Assembly: GCA_964609385.1 (NCBI GenBank)
Contig: CAZSSM010000002.1
Coordinates: forward strand, 62,001-126,000
Direction: 5' to 3'
Source of the DNA: CAZSSM01 sp964609385
Lineage (GTDB): Bacteria > Planctomycetota > Planctomycetia > Isosphaerales > Isosphaeraceae
Length of the DNA stretch: 64,000 nucleotides
Both the position numbers and the translations under genes were made by a program. This document shows positions 1 to 9,054 of this stretch, piece by piece. Below the pieces are notes generated by a model. That model was not told where the DNA came from and did no database searches. It saw only the letters and a list, made by a program, of their open reading frames with translations. Within the stretch, counting starts at the first letter, position 1, and each line of letters starts with the position of its first letter.

Positions 1-1185
1 CGCCGCGCCCTGCGCTATGCCGGCCCGTTCCTGCTCGGCCTCGTCGTCGGCGCGACCGTGCTGGCGCTTTGCCTCCGACCCCCGGCCCAGACCGCGATGG
101 CTCAAGACACCGAGCCGCCGTTGGCGATCCTCAACGAACCGGGCGACCGCCCCTTCACCCTCGATGGCGTCCCTCCCGAGGCGATCGCCGGCGCCGCGCT
201 GCGGCCGTCGCAGATCCTCGAGTTCGGCCCGCTCAAGCAGCTCTACACGCTCGCCACAGTGGGTGGACAGGGCGAGGTCCCGCTCATCCTCGGCTCGATC
301 GGTCTGTCGCCCGAGAACGTCCAGGAACTCTACGCGGTCGTTTTCCCGGGAAGCCTCGGGATCGGGAATGATCCGCTCATGTCCCTCGCCTTTAACTCCG
401 CCCTGATCGTCAGGACCCGGTCGAGGGTTAGCCTCGATGGGGTGGCCCAACTAACCGAAATGCCTCAGGTTCAAGCTTCCCAGAGAATGTACGCGAGTCA
501 AGCGTATGAGCAAGTGTACGTAGGCGGCCAATTCCCCGTTTCCTTATTCCGGATCGACGACGAGACGACCGTTCTCGCTTGCGGTGAGTCGGCGCTCTAC
601 CCGATCATGCGGCGTGCCCTGGACGCGTCGTCGTCCCATCCGGCCGACCCGATCTGGGAGGACCTGGCCGACGGCGATGTGGCGATCGTCTTTGACGTTG
701 GAGCCGCCCGAGCCGCGGTCGAGCGACTCCTGCTCATGGGTGGCGGAGGTGACCCCGGTGGCGCCCTGCTTGTCTCTGCCGCGACCTCACCGTTCGCCCC
801 GCTCTGGGAGCAGACGACCTGGATGGGGGTGGGCGGCGGCATCGATCGTGGGACCATGGAACTCAAAATGTTGGCTTTAGTCAACACCGACGAAGGTGTC
901 TCGGACGTTGAGGCAACGACGGCCGCCTTCGCGACCCTCTTCCGCAACACGGGGACACGGGTGCCGGACACCTACAGGAACTTGCTCAACTCCGCGATCG
1001 GCGATTCTCAACAGGCACAGCTCGTCAGCTCGTTCAATCAACTCCTCAACTTCGTCGAGGAGATCGCCGGCAACCTGAAGGTTGTCGCCGAGGACCGTGT
1101 GGTCCGGATCGAGACCCGAGCTCAAACTCGACTCTCGGAGTTTTCTTACCTCGAGTTGGTGTCAATTCTCGGGGAAATCTTCTGA
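1..1185 (+). CDS. Exported protein of unknown function, 5' end outside the window
   Basis: The reading frame is open from the first base, so the true start lies upstream. The visible N-terminus is a hydrophobic stretch (about residues 7-25) followed by an AMA-Q site near residue 34, which looks like a signal peptide or membrane anchor. The remaining roughly 360 residues are mixed alpha/beta with no motif I recognise. A segment reading TVLACGESALYPIMRRAL, followed by a helical C-terminal half, resembles planctomycete exported proteins of unknown role. Its stop codon lies inside the convergent gene on the other strand (24-base overlap), so the two transcripts are antisense at their ends. No function is proposed. 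Confidence 0.7.
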   Translation, partial: RRALRYAGPFLLGLVVGATVLALCLRPPAQTAMAQDTEPPLAILNEPGDRPFTLDGVPPEAIAGAALRPSQILEFGPLKQLYTLATVGGQGEVPLILGSIGLSPENVQELYAVVFPGSLGIGNDPLMSLAFNSALIVRTRSRVSLDGVAQLTEMPQVQASQRMYASQAYEQVYVGGQFPVSLFRIDDETTVLACGESALYPIMRRALDASSSHPADPIWEDLADGDVAIVFDVGAARAAVERLLLMGGGGDPGGALLVSAATSPFAPLWEQTTWMGVGGGIDRGTMELKMLALVNTDEGVSDVEATTAAFATLFRNTGTRVPDTYRNLLNSAIGDSQQAQLVSSFNQLLNFVEEIAGNLKVVAEDRVVRIETRAQTRLSEFSYLELVSILGEIF

Positions 1186-3387
1186 TCTTTCGATCCAGAC
1201 CAGTTGGGTGAAGGCGCCGTTGGTGGCGAGATCCCAGACCTCGACGCGGACCCAGCTTCGGCCGTTCAGATCGACGTCGAACGTCAATGATGCCCGATCG
1301 AACGCTGAGGTCTCGTCGAGGTCGAATCGCTCGCGGAAGACGTCCCGGCCGTCGCCGCTGATCACCTCGACATACGCCAACGGGAACGTCCATTGCAGAT
1401 CGAGCGCGATCGTTGCCCGGCCGTCCTCGACGAGTTTGAGGGTTTGGCCCGATCGTGCTCCGTTGACATTGAACTCGGGGATCAGGACCTCGCCGGTCGT
1501 CACAAAGAACGAGCCCGTTCGCAGCGCGTTTAAGACTGGCTGCCAGCCGTCCTCGAAGCGCGGGATCTGGTCGAGCCGAAGGTAGTTGATGTTCATGTGG
1601 GCGTATAGCTCGTGGTCGGGTTCGAGCTTAAATGTGTCGACCTCACCGAGTACGTATTTCGGATCGCCCCAGTTGGCCATGTCGTCCATCAGGTCGAGGA
1701 CGCGGCGGCCCAGCCTCGGCTCGGAGAGGTCGGCCGGCATCGCCTTCCACGCCGCGCCCAGGAACCGGTCCGACCGAAAGAACGGCCGCGTTCGATGCCG
1801 ATCGGGAAAGCCGGTCGACCCCTTGATCCTTGGATGCGCCGTCCAGGCCAGCCCGGCTTCCTCGCGCAGAAGGTTGAGGACGTCCGTCTGATTTCCAACA
1901 TGATAGACCGTACCCAACGTCGGATGCTCGTCGAGGAACGGCACGCCGTCGGGGCGGTTGAGCACCCAGTAGACGGGTCTGGGGAAGAGGCTGATCCAGT
2001 GGCCGCCGAAGTGGACGTTGGGCTCCTCACCAGGGAGGAGCAGGAACGACGGGTCGCTGAGCCGGGCACACTCGGCGTGCAGTAACTGCAGGTTCTCGAT
2101 GCGTTCCTCACGGTCCCATCGCGGTGTGACCCCAAAGTGGAACTCGGCCAGGTGGGCGATGTCGACCCCGCGTGCCTTGAAGGCGCGAACGAATCCGGGA
2201 TCGCGGAGCCGCTCCGGGATCGGGTAGGTGGTCCCGTCGTGGCGTTGGCCCTCGGTCGTGGCGCCGAGCGTCTGTGGATCAGCCTTCAAGGCTTCGATCA
2301 ATTCGGTCGCGTGTTCGATATGATAGTGGCTCGTGAAGGTCCGATAGCCGTCGAGGCGTTCGAAACGATCGTGGCGCGTGAGCTTCGCGACGTCGTCCAG
2401 GAGTTCGGATGCGGATCCATCCGAGATCTGGAGGAACACGCCCATCTCTTGGCGAGTCCCGGGCGGGGCGTTGAACCAAGGAACGAACCGGTCATCGCCG
2501 CGCGGATCGTGACGAATCCCGAAGCTGAACGGGCTCGCAGGCGACTCGTTGTATGGACCGATCCAAACATTCCCTTCGTTGTTCGAAAAGTCGAGCGGAT
2601 AGAAGTAACGATGGGGTGGCGGGTAGAGGGCCAGTGATCCGCCCTCGAACTCGGCGGCGACCGTGCGACCTCGGACGCGCAAGGCTCGGAACTCGTCGAA
2701 CGCCTCGGGCGATTTCCCGATCGGCGTCCCGTCGACGTCGCGCCAGTGGATCGTGACGGGGTGATCATCGTGGGGGACGAGTCCAACATCATAGAGGTAA
2801 GCGGCATCGGGTCGTTCGGTACTCAGGACCGCCTCTTGAAGCACGAACGGCTCGCCGCTGACGAACGTCCAACGCAACGCGCCTCGGAACGGCCCGGCCT
2901 CGGCCTTGCCGATCGTCAACACGAGACGGTTCCCTCGACTCTCGACAACGGCGCGGCTCCGATCCAGGCGGAGCGGGAACTGTTCGCTGGGCTTGCGTTG
3001 CATCCGGTCGAAGAAGACGGTCCAGCCGTCTCGGAGTTCCAGGTCGCGCGGACCGACCCGGACCCAGAGCGTGGGGTCGAGCCCTTCGGTGATGGGGCGG
3101 AACGTGTCGGGGCGGTCCTCGGGGGTTACGGGAGCGATGGCGATCGATCGGATCAGCGGGCGCTCTTCGTCGAGATCGAAGCGGATCGCGGCGTGTCGGT
3201 CGGCTCGAATCGGCCAGGTGATGCGGAGGTTCGCCCCGTCCTGCTCGATCGTCACACCGCACGAGGGGTCGTAGGCGGTCCGGTCGAGCGTGACGTCGTG
3301 CGCGGAGGTTGACGGGATCGCGACGATCCCGATCCCGAACGCCCAGCAGGCCATCATCGAGGTTGAGAGAACGTTGAGGCGCGCCAT
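1162..3387 (-). CDS. Exported CehA/McbA-like PHP-family metallohydrolase
   Basis: 741 residues starting with a signal peptide (hydrophobic residues 9-25, cleavage near STSA-H). The first 320 residues look beta-rich. The C-terminal half carries the scattered His/Asp/Glu ligands of a PHP-type metal site: SHYHIEH (about 353-359), HLAEFH (412-417), PGEEPN followed by GGHW (452-464) and a later HPRIKG. This arrangement fits the CehA/McbA family, whose characterised members hydrolyse ester or carbamate bonds, but the substrate here is unknown. The gene is divergent from the esterase at 3780 and overlaps the 3' end of the preceding gene by 24 bases. The family call is by motif, not by alignment. Confidence 0.72.
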   Translation of the reverse strand: MARLNVLSTSMMACWAFGIGIVAIPSTSAHDVTLDRTAYDPSCGVTIEQDGANLRITWPIRADRHAAIRFDLDEERPLIRSIAIAPVTPEDRPDTFRPITEGLDPTLWVRVGPRDLELRDGWTVFFDRMQRKPSEQFPLRLDRSRAVVESRGNRLVLTIGKAEAGPFRGALRWTFVSGEPFVLQEAVLSTERPDAAYLYDVGLVPHDDHPVTIHWRDVDGTPIGKSPEAFDEFRALRVRGRTVAAEFEGGSLALYPPPHRYFYPLDFSNNEGNVWIGPYNESPASPFSFGIRHDPRGDDRFVPWFNAPPGTRQEMGVFLQISDGSASELLDDVAKLTRHDRFERLDGYRTFTSHYHIEHATELIEALKADPQTLGATTEGQRHDGTTYPIPERLRDPGFVRAFKARGVDIAHLAEFHFGVTPRWDREERIENLQLLHAECARLSDPSFLLLPGEEPNVHFGGHWISLFPRPVYWVLNRPDGVPFLDEHPTLGTVYHVGNQTDVLNLLREEAGLAWTAHPRIKGSTGFPDRHRTRPFFRSDRFLGAAWKAMPADLSEPRLGRRVLDLMDDMANWGDPKYVLGEVDTFKLEPDHELYAHMNINYLRLDQIPRFEDGWQPVLNALRTGSFFVTTGEVLIPEFNVNGARSGQTLKLVEDGRATIALDLQWTFPLAYVEVISGDGRDVFRERFDLDETSAFDRASLTFDVDLNGRSWVRVEVWDLATNGAFTQLVWIERSEDFPEN

Positions 3388-3489
3388 CGTCCGGCTCCTC
3401 GGGGGCGGTTGGTTCGTCGAGAGTTCCGGTCCCGGTTCTCACGATCATGCCAGAAGGGTGGGTCGTCAGCAAACGTCGGGGAGCTCGGT

Positions 3490-3510
3490 GGATTGTCAAA
3501 GTGACAATCC
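3490..3510. promoter_or_regulatory. Inverted repeat, possible operator between divergent genes
   Basis: Two perfect 9-base arms, GGATTGTCA and TGACAATCC, are separated by AAG. The site lies about 100 bases upstream of the minus-strand CehA-like gene and 270 bases upstream of the plus-strand esterase gene. Symmetry and position fit a dimeric regulator site. No regulator gene is adjacent, so its role is inferred only. Confidence 0.4.
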
Positions 3511-3765
3511 GGATCAGGCCCGATCGGTAATCTCGACGACCCTCGGACCGATTCGGGTCTCGGGAAGCCCCGCAGGCCCAGCGTGAGCGGCTCGATCGAC
3601 TGATTCGGCACGACCCTTGCATCTGGTGTTGGGGTTCTTCGGCGTTGGAAATGGGATCGCGTAAGATTGGAGTGTCCCTGCCGAAATGCCGAAGGCCTCG
3701 CTGACGCGACGGACCGGGCGCCTTGGATCTTTCGTTGCGAGCACCGAGTGCTGTTTGTGGAACCC

Positions 3766-3771
3766 AGGAGG
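3766..3771 (+). promoter_or_regulatory. Ribosome binding site deciding the esterase start
   Basis: AGGAGG lies 8 bases upstream of a GTG at 3780, while the longer in-frame ATG at 3723 has no such site. The GTG start also places the hydrophobic signal segment at the N-terminus. Confidence 0.7.
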
Positions 3772-3779
3772 ACCGGCCC

Positions 3780-4925
3780 GTGTCACGGTTCGGATCGATG
3801 ATCGTCGTCGTCTGGCTCGTGCTGGCGATGACCGCGACGACCGCCGGCGCCCAGACCTTGGCCTTCCTTCAGGGGAACGTCCGCGTCGACCTCGACCGGA
3901 TCAATGCGCGACTCGGTGGGATGATCGTCGATTACACGGCCAATAGCGGTGTGGATCGACGCATCTATTCGCCGGTCCTCAACGACCGCCGTGATCTCTA
4001 TGTGTATCTACCGCCCGGCTACTCGTTGAATCAACGTTACCCGCTGGTCCTTTTCCTACACATGGCGTTGGTCGACGAACGGTTCTTCGCGGTTACGCCG
4101 GGCCTGGCCGACCTCGACGCATTGATCCTCTCGGGTCGCGTGCCTCCGATGGTCGTCGCTTGCGTCGACGGCACCTACTACGGGCGCGGTGGGAGGGGGG
4201 ACAAGCACTCGTTTTATGTCAATGGGGGCTTGGGCCGGTTCGAGGACCACATTCTCTACGAGATCGTGCCGTTTCTGTCCCAGTCGTATGCGGTCCTCCC
4301 TCACCGCGAGGGCCGTGCCCTGGTCGGCTGCTCGGCGGGCGGCTTCGGCGCGATGAGCTTGGGGATCCGCCACCGCCACATGTTCGGCTCGGTCGCGACG
4401 CTCTCCGGACCGCTCAACCTGCGCTACGATGACGTCCGGTTCCGGGGCGATCGGCTCGACTTCAATCCGAGCACCTACACCTGGAAAACTGTCTACGACC
4501 CCAACGAGGTGATCGCCTCCTACTACCTCGGGATCGTCCGGACCCGCGCTCGGAGCTACATCGAGCCGGTCTTCGGCAACGACGCCTTTGTGCCCGATCG
4601 GGTCGCGGCGCTTAATCCGGCCGACCTGCTCTTCAGTACCGGGATCCAGCCCGGCGAGTTGCAGATCCTGGCCCACTATGCCGGGCTGGATAACTTCAAC
4701 TTCGATGCGCACGCCCAGTCGTTCGCCGCCCTGGCCGCCTCGCGTGGGATCCGTGTCGACCTCATGGTCGACCCGATCGCCCAGCACACCCTCCGCTACT
4801 TCAACAACAACCTCGTCGATGCCTGGCTCTGGCTCGGCCAACGGATCGCGCGACCCGTGCCGACCTCGACGCTCGTGCCGACCGTCTCGGTTAGAGAAGA
4901 GTTGGATGATCGCCTAATCCGATAA
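3780..4925 (+). CDS. Secreted alpha/beta-hydrolase esterase (putative esterase, PF00756-like)
   Basis: 381 residues from a GTG start chosen for the AGGAGG at 3766-3771. A signal peptide (MIVVVWLVLAMTATTAGA, cleavage near AGA-Q) leads into an alpha/beta-hydrolase of the putative-esterase/esterase-D type. RDLYVYLPPGY and YPLVLFLHM form the first core strands, and the nucleophile elbow is GCSAGG (Ser about residue 185). A late Asp-rich segment and an AQHTLRYF histidine are candidates for the remaining triad residues. Family members act on acyl esters such as feruloyl, acetyl or mycolyl groups; the substrate here is unknown. It probably acts in the periplasm or outside the cell. Confidence 0.85.
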   Translation: MSRFGSMIVVVWLVLAMTATTAGAQTLAFLQGNVRVDLDRINARLGGMIVDYTANSGVDRRIYSPVLNDRRDLYVYLPPGYSLNQRYPLVLFLHMALVDERFFAVTPGLADLDALILSGRVPPMVVACVDGTYYGRGGRGDKHSFYVNGGLGRFEDHILYEIVPFLSQSYAVLPHREGRALVGCSAGGFGAMSLGIRHRHMFGSVATLSGPLNLRYDDVRFRGDRLDFNPSTYTWKTVYDPNEVIASYYLGIVRTRARSYIEPVFGNDAFVPDRVAALNPADLLFSTGIQPGELQILAHYAGLDNFNFDAHAQSFAALAASRGIRVDLMVDPIAQHTLRYFNNNLVDAWLWLGQRIARPVPTSTLVPTVSVREELDDRLIR

Positions 4926-4992
4926 TATATATCAAGATTCTTTGTATGCAAAAACAGCACTTAAGTGTTTGCTCTTGTTCGGTCTTTGGTGG

Positions 4993-5550
4993 TCATCCGA
5001 AGCATTGAGAGAGGGGGATCTGGAAGTCGCCGAGGACTTCGGGAACCCGGAGGGTGTCGTCTCCACGGAGGATCTCGACGGGCGTGTCGGGTCGATAGAT
5101 ATGGGCGGTCCGGAGGTCGGGGTCGAGCACGACGACGGCACGGACGCCGAGGACCAGAAACTCGCCGAGCTTGGTCAGGACGCGCGGCCAGCGGTCATGC
5201 TCGGAGAGGACTTCGACGACCAGATCGGGCGGCAGATCGAGGTAGACGTTGTCCGGGATCGTTCCGCCCGGCAAGCGATCACGTCGATAGAAAGCGAGGT
5301 CGGCGCCTCGGAGCGTGTCGGGATTGCGTTCGGTGATGATTCCGGCGTCGTTGGTGACCACCTCTCCGAGATCGTGCTCCATCGCATAGTTAAATACGAG
5401 GGCACCGATTCGAGCGCAGATTCTTCCAGGGCTCGGCTTCGGTGGGTTCATGAAAACGACCTTGCCGCGGACAAGTTCCTCGTGCGGTTCCGAGTCGCCC
5501 CGACGGGCGAACTCCTCGACGGTGAGGTACCGCGTGGTGACCGTCGTCAT
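4993..5550 (-). CDS. Uma2 family endonuclease-like protein (DUF820)
   Basis: 185 residues from the ATG at 5550, which has a GGAGAGG about 8 bases upstream; a longer in-frame start at 5622 would add 24 basic residues unlike the family. The start MTTVTTRYLTVEEFA, the core HEELVRGKVV, the DLAFYRRDRLP segment, PPDLVVEVLS and the RAVVVLDP strand are the standard Uma2/DUF820 PD-(D/E)XK-like signature (D...EVxS...V). The family is much expanded in planctomycetes and cyanobacteria; cellular roles are largely unknown. It stands alone between an esterase gene and a DUF1579 gene, with no partner that would suggest a toxin-antitoxin arrangement. Confidence 0.88.
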   Translation of the reverse strand: MTTVTTRYLTVEEFARRGDSEPHEELVRGKVVFMNPPKPSPGRICARIGALVFNYAMEHDLGEVVTNDAGIITERNPDTLRGADLAFYRRDRLPGGTIPDNVYLDLPPDLVVEVLSEHDRWPRVLTKLGEFLVLGVRAVVVLDPDLRTAHIYRPDTPVEILRGDDTLRVPEVLGDFQIPLSQCFG

Positions 5551-5689
5551 GGAGGGGACCTCTCCACGAAAGCGTTTGAAGCGGGTGGTCACACGATCGG
5601 ACCACCCGATCTTGGATTCCACTATGGCGCCATCAACGAGGCGTGGACGGCATGACGAGCGACTGCGGATCGTTCTGCGTTCCGACGTC

Positions 5690-6296
5690 TCAAGGGGTCA
5701 CGTTCGGGGTACGTGCGGGTCCGCGGCCGATCCGCGCGGGCTTGGTCCGTCGCGACTCACCGGTCATGAACGTGATCCACTGGCCGTCTTCGCCCATGAT
5801 TTCGGAGGTCGCGATGATCAAGTTGGGCGACTTGAACTCGTAGCTGTCGCGGTACGTGGTGGTCCCCCCGCCGGCCATGAAGTTCGGCCCCTCGGCGACG
5901 AGCACCAGCTTCTTGCCCGATTCGTCGACGTGCCCTTCATAGTTCCAGAGGTGATTCATCATCGAATCGACCCATGTGCCCACGTATTTTTTGCTTGGTC
6001 GTGTCGTAGCCGATGGTCTGAAGCCCGTTGAAGGTCGTGCCATCGATCGCGTCGCCTTTGATTTCGTTGACGACCCAGAACCCGCCAAGCTTTCGCGAGG
6101 AGATCGAGCCGGAGAACTCCATGGACGGCTGGTCGGGGGTCTCGGTCGTCTTCGAGATCGACGTCCACTCTCCGACGAACTGCTCCAGCCATTTGTGCTT
6201 GGGTCCCGGGGTCGGGAACGACATCTCTTGGGCGGAAACGCCCGAGGCCAGCAGGGCGATCGCGATCAGCGAGAGCACCAACGAAGGTCTGGTCAT
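5690..6296 (-). CDS. Frameshifted DUF1579 exported protein
   Basis: The frame starting at 6296 encodes a signal peptide (LVLSLIAIALLASGVSAQ) and the first half of a DUF1579 domain: FVGEWTSISKT, KLGGFWVVNEIKG, DGTTFNGLQTIGYD. At 5987-5992 lies a run of six A (gene strand). The following frame continues the same domain with KYVGTWVDSMMNHLW, GHVDESGKKLVL and SYEFKSPN. Removing one A joins the two into a normal protein of about 200 residues. Either the assembly has a homopolymer error, the gene is a recent pseudogene, or slippage restores the frame. The biochemical role of DUF1579 is unknown. Confidence 0.8.
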
Positions 6297-6463
6297 GCTT
6301 CCGGACTCCTCGACAGGTTCGACGGGTGAAGGATGATCGGTCCGTCCATTCGGACACGCGTCGGTGTTGTTGCACAGGACGGACGATCGCAGAAGCTCAA
6401 TCCGGTTCGAAAGTCTCGGGTCGAGGAATGCTGATGATGGTGGTGCGCGTCAGGTCGGACCGG

Positions 6464-7945
6464 TCAGCCGTGCCCGAACCCGCGATCGAAGGCGTCGAGG
6501 TCACGGATGTGGGCGTTGTAGACGGTCCGGAAGGTGTCGGTGTCGACGGCCCATCGGGGGTTGTCGCTAGTGTGTCGGTGGCAATGCTCTTCGAGGAGTC
6601 GGTGGAGGAACTTGAAGAGCTGGCGCGGGGTCCGGAGTCCGTTGAGGGCATCGCGGAGGGCGTCGTCGCTGATGTCTTGGTCGACGAACTGGCGGAGTCG
6701 GGGTCCTTGGGTGGGGTCGTCGGGTGCGGGCACGCTCATGCAGGCGCGGAGCCGGTCGGTGGCCAGGTCGTAGAGCGACGGCCCGGTCCAGCGCAGCGGC
6801 TTAATCATGTTGAGCTTGTCCGGCCGCGCCCGGTCGTAAAACTCCTTCTCCTCCTTCTCCAGGTAGTAGGCCAGCTCGATGGGCAGCAGGAGCTTGACGC
6901 CGATGCCGGGGTGGCGGAGGAACTTGTTGTCGAGCATGGGCCAGACCAGGTCGCGCATCCGTCGCGGGTCGCCCTCGATGGCCTGCGGCTCGTCGACGCG
7001 GTCGATCAGGACGATGATCCCGTGGTAGCCCAGCGGCTTGAGCACCCCTTGGAACTTCCGGAGCAGCTCGTAGCGCTGTTCGCCGCTGTTCCGTGAGGCC
7101 GTCGGCAGCGGTTGGCCGGAGAGTTCGTCGGGCTGGAACCAGAGCAAGGCCCAGCGGAGGTCGGCTGGGTCGCGGTTGAGGACCTTGAGGCCTTTGCGGA
7201 TGCTGTTGGCGAAGAACTGGGCGCGGAGGAGCCGCCAGGCCCAGTAGAGCCAGCCGCCCAGCAACGGCACGAGCAGCCAGAGCTGATTGAGGCTGAAGCC
7301 GCTGAGGTAGTTCCAGACGCCGACGATGATCGCGATGATGAGCGTCGCGCCGATGCCCAGTTGCAGATCGCGACGGCTCCAGAGCGAACGGAACCCGCTC
7401 CGGCGCCGGAGTCGGCTCCAGCGCCGGTCGATCGGCTCGGCCGTTGACTGGTCATAGAGCGCTGCCAGCATCAGAAGGTCGCGGCGACGGTCGGGGCTCA
7501 GGGCCGTCAGGTCGGTCCGGCGCTCCAGGATCTCGTCGAGCAGGTGGGTGACGCCCAGCGAGAGGATCGCGTCCATATGGTCCTGGAGTTGGAACTTCTT
7601 CAGGGCCTGCCCGATGTTCTTGCTGGCGGTGACCTCCTGGAACTGGTCGAGGTACGGGTTGAAGTCGTCGTAGCTGATGATCAGCATCCGGGCGTCGGGG
7701 TGGTCTTTGTTGTAGCCCTCCAGCTCGGCCGCCGCCTGCAACCGAAGCGCTGTCTTGCCCGATCCCTTCTCACCGAAGACCAGGGCGGTCGAGGGCTCGT
7801 TGGGCGACCCGAAGAACTTCGTCCAGGCCGGGTGGTGGATCGTCCAAAGGCAGCCCTGCTTGAAGATGATGTCCGTCTGCGCGTCCTCCTCGCTGAACGG
7901 ACTCCGCGCGATCCCGTAATGCTTCAAGAACTGTTCGATCTTCAT
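6464..7945 (-). CDS. KAP-like P-loop NTPase with inserted membrane segments
   Basis: 493 residues from the ATG at 7945 (MKIEQFLKHYGI), chosen because residues upstream are low-complexity and the domain begins here. Walker A is GEKGSGKT (58-65). Two hydrophobic helices follow near residues 200-250, and a Walker B-like IIVLIDRVDE comes near residue 330. Membrane helices inserted between Walker A and B are the hallmark of KAP NTPases, usually tethered to the inner membrane. The N-terminal HYGIARSPFSEEDA also resembles the start of ExeA/TniB-like AAA proteins. No partner gene is adjacent: the upstream neighbour is a divergent aldolase gene. Its cellular role is unknown. Confidence 0.72.
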   Translation of the reverse strand: MKIEQFLKHYGIARSPFSEEDAQTDIIFKQGCLWTIHHPAWTKFFGSPNEPSTALVFGEKGSGKTALRLQAAAELEGYNKDHPDARMLIISYDDFNPYLDQFQEVTASKNIGQALKKFQLQDHMDAILSLGVTHLLDEILERRTDLTALSPDRRRDLLMLAALYDQSTAEPIDRRWSRLRRRSGFRSLWSRRDLQLGIGATLIIAIIVGVWNYLSGFSLNQLWLLVPLLGGWLYWAWRLLRAQFFANSIRKGLKVLNRDPADLRWALLWFQPDELSGQPLPTASRNSGEQRYELLRKFQGVLKPLGYHGIIVLIDRVDEPQAIEGDPRRMRDLVWPMLDNKFLRHPGIGVKLLLPIELAYYLEKEEKEFYDRARPDKLNMIKPLRWTGPSLYDLATDRLRACMSVPAPDDPTQGPRLRQFVDQDISDDALRDALNGLRTPRQLFKFLHRLLEEHCHRHTSDNPRWAVDTDTFRTVYNAHIRDLDAFDRGFGHG

Positions 7946-8292
7946 GACGCCGTCAGCCTTGTGAACCTGGGGGGTCTGGGCAATCGTGTGGGTGAACCGA
8001 ACCGCGCGCCGTCGCGGAATCGTCACCGTCGGGCACATCCTAGTAGAAGTTCGGAAAACGTCGAAGCGGATTTCGTGAAGTCGCTCCGAGGTTCGGTTCG
8101 GATTGCTATAATGGCGGGGATCTCCTCCCACCGAACGGGCCGACCCACCTCCATTGACCGGTTTCAACCAGCACCGGGCGATCGGGTGTCGCTTGCCTGG
8201 GCCTGTTCACCCGACGATCTCCCACAGCGTTCGAATCTCTCATGTCACGTCCCGGCCATCGCTGCGCGGATGGCTCTCTCCAATAGCGATGA
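7946..8292. other. Divergent intergenic region upstream of the aldolase gene
   Basis: 347 bases between the NTPase and aldolase starts. It contains an extended -10 hexamer at 8104-8112 and no recognisable coding sequence. Confidence 0.5.
8104..8112 (+). promoter_or_regulatory. Possible extended -10 promoter element for the aldolase gene
   Basis: TGCTATAAT reads as an extended -10 (TGnTATAAT) on the plus strand. No clear -35 lies 17 bases upstream, which extended -10 promoters can tolerate. It would give a 5' leader of about 180 bases. Confidence 0.35.
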
Positions 8293-8949
8293 GTGTGCGC
8301 CATGAGTCGCGATGCGATCCTCCAGCAGATCTTGGACAGCGGCGTGGTGGCCGTGGTCCGTTCACGTTCCGGCGAGCGATTGGCCGAGGTCGTCCAGGCT
8401 TTGGCCGACGGCGGGGTCACCGCCGTGGAGATCACCTTCACCGTGCCCGATGCGGCCGAGGTGATCCGCCGGGTCCGCCAGGGCGTCGACGATCGCGTCG
8501 TGCTGGGCGCGGGCACCGTGCTCGACCCTGAGACCGCCCGCGCCGCCTTGCTGGCCGGGGCCCAATACATCGTGGCGCCCAACACCAATATCGATGTGAT
8601 TCGGCTCTGCCGACGCTATGACGTGCCCGTGATGCCCGGGGCCTTGACGCCGACCGAGGTGGTCACCGCCTGGGAGGCGGGCGCCGACGTGGTCAAGATC
8701 TTTCCGGCCGATCTCGGCGGGCCGCCCTACCTGAAAGCTCTCCGAGGGCCCCTGCCCCAAGTCCGCCTGATGCCGACCGGAGGCGTCGACCTGGAGACCG
8801 CCGAGCCGTTCCTCAAGGCCGGCGCCTGCTGCCTTGGTGTCGGCAGCACCCTCGTCGAGAGCGAGGCCGTCGAGTCCGGCGACATGGAACGGATCCGCCA
8901 ACGCGCCCAACAGTTCGCCCAGATCATCCGCAACGCCCGAGCTGGATAA
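8293..8949 (+). CDS. eda: Bifunctional KDPG/KHG aldolase
   Basis: 218 residues, the usual length for the family, or 215 if the internal ATG at 8302 is used; neither has a strong ribosome binding site. The (beta/alpha)8 aldolase signatures are complete: AVVRSRSGE at the N-terminus, VEITFTVP with the catalytic Glu (46), GAGTVLDPE, PVMPGALTPTE, and the Schiff-base lysine in VVKIFPADLGG (Lys 135), then MPTGGV. The enzyme cleaves 2-keto-3-deoxy-6-phosphogluconate to pyruvate and glyceraldehyde 3-phosphate, or 4-hydroxy-2-oxoglutarate to pyruvate and glyoxylate. It sits beside a glycan-degradation operon, consistent with use of sugar acids, but is on the opposite strand. Confidence 0.93.
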   Translation: MCAMSRDAILQQILDSGVVAVVRSRSGERLAEVVQALADGGVTAVEITFTVPDAAEVIRRVRQGVDDRVVLGAGTVLDPETARAALLAGAQYIVAPNTNIDVIRLCRRYDVPVMPGALTPTEVVTAWEAGADVVKIFPADLGGPPYLKALRGPLPQVRLMPTGGVDLETAEPFLKAGACCLGVGSTLVESEAVESGDMERIRQRAQQFAQIIRNARAG

Positions 8950-9054
8950 GTCCGACGTATCGATTTCTGTTTGCCGAAAGAGCGAACCAAACAGGGGACC
9001 GCGAGCCAAGAGACGTCGCCTTAATCGTTGAAATCGAGAGAGGGGTCCGACATG

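Larger units (their letters stand above)
3388..3779. other. Divergent intergenic region
   Basis: 392 bases separate two divergent genes for exported hydrolases. The only structure seen is a near-perfect operator-like palindrome at 3490-3510; no coding potential was found. Confidence 0.6.

Noticed and set aside
8967..8994. CTGTTTG...CAAACAG inverted repeat as terminator of the aldolase gene
   Set aside because: Arms are only 7 bases with a 14-base loop and low GC; too weak to call.
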